Source of the DNA: a bacterium
Lineage (GTDB): Bacteria > Chloroflexota > Limnocylindria > Limnocylindrales > Limnocylindraceae
Direction: 5' to 3'
Assembly: GCA_009919365.1 (NCBI GenBank)
Contig: RGBZ01000057.1
Span: 1-5,581, forward strand
Length of the DNA stretch: 5,581 nucleotides
Shown here: positions 1 through 4,408 of the stretch, in pieces
Numbering within the stretch: position 1 is the stretch's first letter
Layout of the letters: the number at the start of each line of letters is the position of its first letter
Made by a program: the position numbers and the translations under genes
The notes under the pieces: model-generated
Seen by the model: only the letters and a program-made list of their open reading frames with translations
What the model was told of the DNA's origin: nothing
The model's database searches: none

Positions 1-525
1 TGGAGCGGTCTCGTCCACCACCCGAAGAAGCCATGGCTCTTTGCCGCCCACCGCGGCACGCAGCCGACGCCCGGTCACATCGTGGTGTTTCATGCCGAAA
101 CCGGCGAGCGCCTCGCCGAATACAAGACCGGCATCAACCCCTACACCGTCGTTCTCGATGCGAGCGGCGACACGCTCTTCGTTTCAAACTGGGGCGACCG
201 TTCCGTAACGGCCATCGACACGCGCGACGGCCGCGTGCTGGCCACGGTGCCCGTCGGCTATAATCCATGCGACCTTGCCCTCGCCCCCGACCACCTGAGT
301 GTTTACGCCCTCACCCTCAGCCTCGGCCCCGATGAGGCGGGCGACGATCGCCTCGCAACCCCAGCCGGTGCCGTCGCCTGGCGGGAGCGCGCCGCCGCGG
401 CGCAAGACGAAGAGCGCGGCGCGCTCGAGCTCGAGCACCTCAACAGCCGCCTCCCTGCCGCCGGATACAACTGGTACGAGATCAGCAAGCGTTGCCGCCG
501 TTGGCCCTGGTGCGCACGCCTTTGA
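1..525 (+). CDS. Partial ORF: YncE-like beta-propeller fragment fused in frame to HemW sequence
   Basis: The frame is open from base 1 to the TGA at 523-525, so the 5' end lies outside the window. The first ~95 residues look like a YVTN/YncE-type beta-propeller. Visible blocks are LVHHPKKPWLFAAHRGT, then GHIVVFHAETGERL, then two repeats, NPYTVVLDASGDTLFVSNW and DRSVTAIDTRDGRVL...VPVGYNPCDLALAPD. Such propellers occur alone or as the N-terminal part of YncE/alkaline-phosphatase-family proteins, usually exported or surface proteins of unknown substrate. After LALAPD (about 272-291) the homology changes abruptly to HemW (HLSVYALTL ... AAGYNWYEIS), and the last ~13 residues are out-of-frame noise. 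The ORF as read is therefore a chimera rather than a normal protein. The propeller assignment is fairly sure; the biological reality of the fusion is not. No start or signal peptide is visible. Confidence 0.6.
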   Translation, partial: WSGLVHHPKKPWLFAAHRGTQPTPGHIVVFHAETGERLAEYKTGINPYTVVLDASGDTLFVSNWGDRSVTAIDTRDGRVLATVPVGYNPCDLALAPDHLSVYALTLSLGPDEAGDDRLATPAGAVAWRERAAAAQDEERGALELEHLNSRLPAAGYNWYEISKRCRRWPWCARL

Positions 526-838
526 TGGCGTCACACGTCGCTGGAACTCCGCCAACCTTGACGCCTGGGAGGGTGCACTCCAGCAAGGCGAGCTTCCACC
601 AGGTGGAGAGAGTGACGCCGAGAGCGACGCGTCGCGCGCAGCAGAGGGCCTGGTGCTTGCGCTGCGCATGGCGCGCGGTGTGGAGCGCGACGCCGCGGTG
701 CGCGACGGATTCAGTGAGGTGCTTGCGTGGGGTGAAACGAACGGTCTCCTCGCACCACATCCGAGCGATGCATCGCGCGTTCAGTTGACACTGCGCGGAC
801 GCCTACTGAGCAACGAACTCTTCTCAAGGATTGTGTAG
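272..838 (+). pseudogene. hemW: hemW remnant (radical SAM heme chaperone, C-terminal half, frameshifted)
   Basis: HemW (formerly called oxygen-independent coproporphyrinogen oxidase-like) is a cytoplasmic radical-SAM haem chaperone. Here the N-terminal part with the CxxxCxxC iron-sulfur motif is absent. The match begins around LALAPDHLSVYALTL (272-316) and runs in the first frame through AAGYNWYEIS (ends at 486). It then resumes in the next frame with SVAAVGPGAHAFDG and RRWNSANLDAW, then LPPGG, and ends LTLRGRLLSNELFSRIV before the TAG at 836-838. Family members carry about 20 residues between YEIS and the GPGAH motif, including a conserved HN..YW block. These are missing, so about 56-59 bases are deleted and the frame shifts. 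The gene sits upstream of hrcA as in many bacteria but is separated from it by a convergent ABC operon. As read it cannot be functional. Identification is confident; whether the damage is genomic or an assembly fault is open. Confidence 0.8.
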
Positions 839-843
839 CTGGG

Positions 844-861
844 GTCGCGCGCGTGCGCGAC
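844..861. terminator. Hairpin between convergent genes, possible bidirectional terminator
   Basis: GTCGCGC (844-850) and GCGCGAC (855-861) form a perfect 7-bp GC-rich stem with a GCGT loop. It lies in the 28-base gap between the hemW stop (838) and the stop of the convergent permease gene (867), where a shared terminator would be expected. There is no T-run on either side, so a classical intrinsic terminator is not demonstrated. The role is inferred from position. Confidence 0.4.
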
Positions 862-866
862 GGAAA

Positions 867-1646
867 TCAGTTCGGCGCGGCGAGGTCGCGACGCGGGAAG
901 ATGTAGAGGGCCCAGGCCGCGGCGATCAGAGTGACCACACTGAAGATCAGCGCCGATGAGCTATCAACGGTGCCGTTGAGTAGATCAACCGGCGAGAAGT
1001 GATTGAAGAGCGAGAGGAACTGGTACGGCTCCACCACGTCCCAGAATGAGCCGATCACCTCAATGATGTAGTTCGCCATGAGGAACGAGACGGTGATCGC
1101 CATGGATGGCGCCGTGTTGTCGAAGCTGCTGGTGGTTGCAATGCCGATCGTCGCGAACATCCCCCAGAAGAGTGCGCCGTACGCCCAGAGAATGGGCAGC
1201 TGTTCGAATGCCAGTTGGTCCGTAACGCCAGCAATCTGAGCGCCGAGGACCGTGCCCACGATGTAGGCGAACGAGACAAGCGCAGCGCCGACCCAGCCCT
1301 CAAGGAGCATGGTGAGGAGGATCTTGCGGCGACTGAGCGGACGGCTGAGGAGTAGCTCCAGTGTGCCGCGCTGTCGCTCACCCGAGAGCGCACCCACGGT
1401 GAGGCCAGCGCTCAGGATGCCGAAGAGGGCGATCGAGATCGGATGGATAAAGCCAACTGAGATGGTGCCGGCGAGGGTAGAGAAGTTTCCCCCAGGAGGG
1501 CGGCCAGGTTGGCCAGCAAGCGACTCTTGGAACGCCTGGTAGATGACAGGGAAGAGGAGCGACCAGACCACCACCACGGCAAGCCCTACGCCCAGTCGAA
1601 TGCGATGGCCCCGAATGAGGCGGCGGAAGAGGGTTGTGTTGATCAT
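867..1646 (-). CDS. ABC-2 type transporter permease subunit
   Basis: This is a 259-residue integral membrane protein, the permease half of an ABC exporter in the cytoplasmic membrane; the substrate is unknown. About six hydrophobic segments are visible, at roughly residues 19-38, 63-86, 114-137, 150-171, 178-200 and 230-250. Between the second and third lies [20 protein letters not shown] (about 88-107), the conserved cytoplasmic block typical of ABC-2 permeases of the NatB/YhaP-like and ABC-2 membrane families, thought to contact the ATPase. The length is normal and the frame unbroken. Its ATG (1646-1644) overlaps the TGA of the upstream ATPase gene in an ATGA arrangement, indicating translational coupling in one operon. 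It converges on the hemW remnant. Because its partner ATPase is broken as read, the exporter would be inactive unless that break is a sequence error. Substrate cannot be inferred from the sequence. Confidence 0.88.
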   Translation of the reverse strand: MINTTLFRRLIRGHRIRLGVGLAVVVVWSLLFPVIYQAFQESLAGQPGRPPGGNFSTLAGTISVGFIHPISIALFGILSAGLTVGALSGERQRGTLELLLSRPLSRRKILLTMLLEGWVGAALVSFAYIVGTVLGAQIAGVTDQLAFEQLPILWAYGALFWGMFATIGIATTSSFDNTAPSMAITVSFLMANYIIEVIGSFWDVVEPYQFLSLFNHFSPVDLLNGTVDSSSALIFSVVTLIAAAWALYIFPRRDLAAPN

Positions 1647-2218
1647 CGCGAGCTCCTCTTCTTGGCCGGGCGTTTCTTGGTATCGCTCCTCTTTGCTGCG
1701 CCCTTCTTTGGGGGAGCTTTCTTGGCCGGCGCGCGCTTCGCGACTGGACGCTTGGCCGCAGCCTTCGGCTTCGCCTTCTTCACTTCAGCAACCTCAGGGA
1801 ATACTTGGACTGCACCAGAGCTGTGCCGCGCATCGCCGTAGTACGACATGAACGCCTCTTCCAGGCTCGCCGCCTCGATGAGCAGGTCGCGCAGGCCAGA
1901 CGTCTGCAGTCGCGAGATGAGCTTTGGCACGGCGGCAGATTCCGCTTCGCAGCTAATTCGATACCCGCTCTTCCCCTCCGGAGAAACCTTGACGGCGAAG
2001 AGGCCGGCGAGTGTGGCAAGACGCGTCGGCTTACGGGCAACGAGCGCATCAACGCGACGACGCTGGAAGCGCACGAGCGTCTCCACAGTCTCGAGGGCAA
2101 CAAGCTTGCCCCCGCGAACGATGGCCACACGATCGCAGATGCGCTCCACCTCGCTGATGAGGTGGCTGCTAAAGAAGACGGTGCGACCCGCAGCAACGCC
2201 GATGGCGAAGGAGTGATG
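1643..2218 (-). pseudogene. ABC transporter ATPase, C-terminal fragment with H-loop and basic tail
   Basis: This is the downstream half of the ABC ATPase gene, in a different frame from the N-terminal half. It begins near [29 protein letters not shown] is the switch (H-loop) region with its conserved His, followed by [21 protein letters not shown], the standard end of the nucleotide-binding domain. About 100 residues of the accessory domain usual in ABC-2 exporter ATPases follow ([19 protein letters not shown]..., ending [11 protein letters not shown]). The last 45 residues are a Lys/Ala/Pro-rich tail. The signature motif and Walker B (LLLDEP-type) that should precede the H-loop are absent, so about 65-75 residues have been lost at the junction. 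A start here at GTG 2149 would give only a non-functional stub. The stop codon overlaps the permease start. Identification is strong from the H-loop context; the cause of the break is unresolved. Confidence 0.78.
1646..1780 (-). other. Histone-H1-like Lys/Ala/Pro-rich C-terminal tail of the ABC ATPase
   Basis: The final 45 residues of the ATPase begin [16 protein letters not shown] and end [11 protein letters not shown]. They contain 15 Lys and 6 Arg with a single Asp, in PAKK- and AAK-type repeats. The composition resembles the tails of bacterial histone-H1-like and AlgP-type proteins and suggests a disordered polycation that could bind nucleic acid or acidic lipid head groups. It stays in the same frame as the accessory domain and ends directly in the ATGA overlap with the permease. 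Function is unknown. Confidence 0.7.
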
Positions 2219-2555
2219 GTCGGCCGCTGAGGGAACGCATGTGGTCGAGGTACTCGCGGCCGCTCATGTAGTCATACACGGCGAAGCCGGAGGGGAGGTA
2301 GCCAACACGACGACGGATCTCGACGGAGTCTTTCACGATGTCGAGGCCGAGCACCGAGGCGGAGCCGGAGGTTGGATGGAGGAAGCCGAGGAGGGTGCGA
2401 ATTGCGGTGCTCTTCCCAGCGCCGTTTGGGCCGAGGAAGCCGAAGAGCTCGCCCTTCTTGATCTCAAGGTCAACGGCGTTGAGCGCCTTGATCTCGCCGG
2501 CGCGACCGTAGTGCTTCGAAAGGGCGCGAGTCTGAATAGCGAAGGAATTGGACAT
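2169..2555 (-). pseudogene. ABC transporter ATPase, N-terminal fragment (Walker A)
   Basis: This is the ATP-binding subunit of the exporter whose permease follows downstream. From the ATG at 2555 (MSNSFAIQTRALSKHYG) the protein shows the usual beta-sheet start, then Walker A GPNGAGKST at residues 42-50, and the Q-loop region VGYLPSG (84-90), where a Ser stands in the place often held by Gln. It continues through [19 protein letters not shown], ending at residue 112 (about 2220). The frame then runs into about 16 unrelated residues and a stop at 2169-2171. The longer open frame reaching to 2870 crosses the divergent promoter and hrcA and is not the start. No Shine-Dalgarno precedes the ATG. 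Together with 1643-2218 this forms one gene, divergent from hrcA, that has lost its signature and Walker B segment. As read it could bind but not hydrolyse ATP productively. Confidence 0.8.
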
Positions 2556-2562
2556 GGCGCAG

Positions 2563-2568
2563 ATTCTA
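2563..2568 (-). promoter_or_regulatory. Possible -10 element of the ABC operon (leaderless)
   Basis: On the - strand TAGAAT lies 7 bases before the ATG at 2555. There is no Shine-Dalgarno and no good -35 at the usual distance. If used, transcription would begin almost at the start codon, giving a leaderless mRNA. This rests on one hexamer only. Confidence 0.25.
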
Positions 2569-2573
2569 CGCCT

Positions 2574-2603
2574 TTGACCCAGCGGCGCCGACCCCTCTAG
2601 ACT
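2574..2603 (+). promoter_or_regulatory. Sigma70-like promoter of hrcA
   Basis: TTGACC (2574-2579) and TAGACT (2598-2603) are separated by 18 bases, a good match to housekeeping -35/-10 boxes. Transcription would start near 2610, about 40 bases before the hrcA ATG and inside the CIRCE-like dyad. It lies in the 94-base divergent region shared with the ABC operon. Confidence 0.5.
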
Positions 2604-2607
2604 GGAG

Positions 2608-2635
2608 TTGGCAGTCAGCTCCTGTTGAGTGCCAA
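2608..2635 (+). promoter_or_regulatory. Degenerate CIRCE-like operator upstream of hrcA
   Basis: TTGGCAGTC (2608-2616), ten bases, then GAGTGCCAA (2627-2635). Against the CIRCE consensus TTAGCACTC-N9-GAGTGCTAA the left arm matches 7 of 9 and the right arm 8 of 9. The A-to-G and T-to-C changes are symmetric, so 8 of 9 arm positions still pair. The spacer is one base longer than the canonical nine. It overlaps the predicted transcription start of hrcA, fitting weak autorepression by HrcA. It also covers the GTG at 2629, which argues against that start. Confidence 0.5.
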
Positions 2636-2649
2636 GAAACGAGGTGGGC

Positions 2650-3714
2650 ATGGTTCGACGACAGCGACGCACGGGGTTCCTCGACGATCGCGCCCGCATC
2701 ATCCTCTCCGCTCTCGTCGAGGAGCACATCCGTACGGCCACCCCCGTCGGTTCCATCGCCCTCTCAGACGGGTACGACCTCGGCGTCTCGCCCGCGACAG
2801 TCCGCGGGGTGCTCGTCGAGTTGGAAGAGCTCGGACTCCTGATGCAACCGCACACCTCTGCCGGTCGCATCCCGACCGACCTCGGCTACCGCACTTACGC
2901 CGTGGAGATCGCCACCCCCGACGAGGTTGCCCCGGTTGACCAGCTGATGATTCGGCACCAGTTTGGCCAGGCCGAAGGGAGCGCCGACCAGTGGTTCCGC
3001 ATCGCCGCCACAACGCTGGCGAGCTCCTCGCGCGCCGCGGGGATCGCCACTCCGATGCGCCCAACCTCTGCGCAGCTTCGACACGTTGATCTGGTGCGCA
3101 CCGCTGATCGCCTCGCCACCCTGATCGCGGTGGTGAGCGACGGGAGCGTGCGTCCAACCCTGCTGCCGCTCCCTGTAGGGGCCGACCAAGACGCGCTCAC
3201 CGCTGTGGCGAGTCGGCTGAATGCCACAGTGCTCGACAAGAGCGCGACGCAACTCGCCGCCGCCGCAACGAGTCTCCCTGAATCGCTACCGAACCGCGCC
3301 ATTGTGCGAACGGTGCTCGAGCGTACGAGCCGCCTCCTCGCCGAGATCGACGATGCGGCGGTGGAGCAGGTCTATAGCGACGGCCTCCTCAATGTGATGG
3401 AGGCTCCCGAGTTCGCGGAGAGCTCGCGCGTGCGCAACGTCTTCACCGCCCTTGAGGGTCGAGGGTATTTGGGGAATCTAGTGCAGGAGGTGTCGCAGGG
3501 GGGTGAGGTGCGCCTCTTCATCGGCACCGAGAACACCCCGGTTGAGATGCACGGCGTCTCGCTCATCCTTGCCCCATATGGAGTGCCCGGACAGGCGCTC
3601 GGCGTCGTGGGGGTCCTTGGCCCTACGCGCATGCCGTATCCCCGAGCGGTCGGCTCTGTTCAGTTCGTGGCGAACCTCCTCTCGGAGCTCGTCACCCGCT
3701 TCCACCGCGCGTAG
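2650..3714 (+). CDS. hrcA: Heat-inducible transcription repressor HrcA
   Basis: HrcA is the dimeric cytoplasmic repressor that binds CIRCE operators and is kept active by GroEL in well-studied bacteria. The 354-residue length from ATG 2650 is normal. The N-terminal winged helix (about residues 10-80) shows LSALVEEHIRTATPVGS, the helix-turn-helix SPATVRGVLVELEELG (47-62) and the wing QPHTSAGRIPTDLGYR (66-81). The central GAF-like and inserted dimerisation region follows. The C-terminal landmarks LFIGTEN (289-295) and GVLGPTRMPY (321-330) are intact. ATG 2650 is chosen because GAGG at 2641-2644 sits five bases upstream; the in-frame GTG at 2629 has no ribosome site and lies in an operator-like dyad. 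One oddity is that the usual ATIRN of the recognition helix reads ATVRG here. The gene has its own promoter and lies just before the CIRCE-controlled grpE-dnaK unit. Identification is very secure. Confidence 0.96.
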   Translation: MVRRQRRTGFLDDRARIILSALVEEHIRTATPVGSIALSDGYDLGVSPATVRGVLVELEELGLLMQPHTSAGRIPTDLGYRTYAVEIATPDEVAPVDQLMIRHQFGQAEGSADQWFRIAATTLASSSRAAGIATPMRPTSAQLRHVDLVRTADRLATLIAVVSDGSVRPTLLPLPVGADQDALTAVASRLNATVLDKSATQLAAAATSLPESLPNRAIVRTVLERTSRLLAEIDDAAVEQVYSDGLLNVMEAPEFAESSRVRNVFTALEGRGYLGNLVQEVSQGGEVRLFIGTENTPVEMHGVSLILAPYGVPGQALGVVGVLGPTRMPYPRAVGSVQFVANLLSELVTRFHRA

Positions 3715-3717
3715 CGC

Positions 3718-3746
3718 TTGACTCCCTTCCCCCAGAGGCGTATTCT
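3718..3746 (+). promoter_or_regulatory. Sigma70-type promoter of grpE-dnaK
   Basis: TTGACT (3718-3723) and TATTCT (3741-3746) are spaced by exactly 17 bases, close to the housekeeping consensus. The -35 box begins three bases after the hrcA stop. The predicted start near 3753 places CIRCE at about +6 to +33, the usual arrangement for HrcA repression. This makes grpE-dnaK transcribable independently of hrcA. Confidence 0.8.
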
Positions 3747-3758
3747 CGCGTCTGCGAG

Positions 3759-3785
3759 TTAGCACTCTGATGCTTTGAGTGCTAA
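3759..3785 (+). promoter_or_regulatory. CIRCE operator (HrcA binding site), perfect consensus
   Basis: TTAGCACTC (3759-3767), nine bases, GAGTGCTAA (3777-3785) is an exact match to the CIRCE consensus with the canonical N9 spacer. The dyad extends by two further pairs to 11-bp arms (3757-3767 and 3777-3787). It lies just downstream of the predicted start of the grpE-dnaK transcript, so HrcA bound here should block transcription. The same element in the mRNA can fold into a stem. Confidence 0.97.
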
Positions 3786-3840
3786 CTTACGCACGAGGCC
3801 TCCCCAAACTGGGGGCCACTGAGCACAAAAGGGGGCACGC

Positions 3841-4344
3841 ATGACCCAACCGACGACCGAATCAGAGGCAACCGAGCAGGGGGCACCGGAGCTCGATCCA
3901 CTCGCCGCCGCCCTCCTGGAGCGCGACGAGCAGATCGCCGCCCACCAGCGCACCGCCGCAGACTTTGCCAACTTCCGTCGCCGCACCGCCGAGGAGCGGG
4001 AGCGCGAGGCCGGGCTGGCGAGCGAATCCCTCCTGATCAAGGCCCTGGCGGTCGCCGACGACATGGACCGCGCCCTCGCCGCCGTCCCCGAGAACCTCAC
4101 GGCTGAACCCTGGGTCGAGGGGGTCGCCGCAATCAATCGAAAGCTCCTGGCGCTTCTGGAGAGCGAAGGGGTAACCCCATTTGAATCGGTCGGCAAGGAG
4201 TTTGACCCGCGGGAACACGAGGCGATCGCCCAAGTTCCCGGCAGTGGCAAACCAGCCGGCGAGGTGATCGCGGAGCATCGAAAGGGGTGGCGAATTCGTG
4301 ACCGAATTCTGCGACCTGCGGTGGTGAGCGTGGCGAACGACTAA
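3841..4344 (+). CDS. grpE: Nucleotide exchange factor GrpE
   Basis: GrpE is the cytoplasmic dimeric cochaperone that releases ADP from DnaK. The 167-residue protein has an acidic, probably disordered N-terminus (1-20) and a long charged helix containing the family hallmark ADFANFRRR (40-48). The four-helix-bundle region [13 protein letters not shown] (67-79) follows. The C-terminal beta domain has [12 protein letters not shown] (118-129) and [19 protein letters not shown] (146-164), the part that contacts the DnaK nucleotide-binding domain. It starts at ATG 3841 with a purine-rich AAGGGGG at 3829-3835 as ribosome site. It is the first gene after the CIRCE operator and is followed after 64 bases by dnaK, so the two are most likely co-transcribed under HrcA control. 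No defects are visible; the length is slightly shorter than E. coli GrpE, which is common. Confidence 0.95.
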   Translation: MTQPTTESEATEQGAPELDPLAAALLERDEQIAAHQRTAADFANFRRRTAEEREREAGLASESLLIKALAVADDMDRALAAVPENLTAEPWVEGVAAINRKLLALLESEGVTPFESVGKEFDPREHEAIAQVPGSGKPAGEVIAEHRKGWRIRDRILRPAVVSVAND

Positions 4345-4395
4345 CGGGGCGACCGCTCCACGTGACGTTGGAAATGTTGGAAACAGTAGTGAAGT

Positions 4396-4402
4396 AAAGG
4401 AG
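4396..4402 (+). promoter_or_regulatory. Strong ribosome binding site of dnaK
   Basis: AAAGGAG lies six bases before the ATG at 4409, the best Shine-Dalgarno in the window. It fits high DnaK expression relative to GrpE from a common mRNA. The rest of the 64-base grpE-dnaK gap shows no CIRCE and no convincing promoter. Confidence 0.75.
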
Positions 4403-4408
4403 AACCAA

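Noticed and set aside
299..480. First ~60 codons of the frame-2 open reading frame (299-838) as a real N-terminus
   Set aside because: This part is Ser/Pro/Arg-rich noise; the HemW signal lies in frame 1 here and only moves to frame 2 after about 488.
184..669. 161-codon - strand open frame opposite the propeller/HemW region
   Set aside because: The + strand carries clear propeller and HemW motifs in this stretch; the - strand translation is Ala/Ser/Arg-rich with no motif.
1660..1770. Repeated CTTCTTGGCC-like words as a DNA repeat element
   Set aside because: They are the codons of the Lys/Ala/Pro tail, so protein low complexity explains them.
2629..2649. GTG at 2629 as hrcA start, adding seven residues
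   Set aside because: It has no ribosome site, overlaps the CIRCE-like dyad, and ATG 2650 has GAGG five bases upstream and gives a typical HrcA N-terminus.
2556..2870. Upstream extension of the ABC ATPase frame on the - strand to 2870
   Set aside because: It would run through the divergent promoter and the hrcA DNA-binding domain; ABC homology begins right after the ATG at 2555.
4367..4384. Two tandem copies of a 9-mer (GTTGGAAAT, GTTGGAAAC) before dnaK, with TTGGAA as a possible -35
   Set aside because: There are only two copies, and no -10 box occurs at 16-18 bases downstream, so neither a repeat array nor a dnaK-specific promoter is supported.
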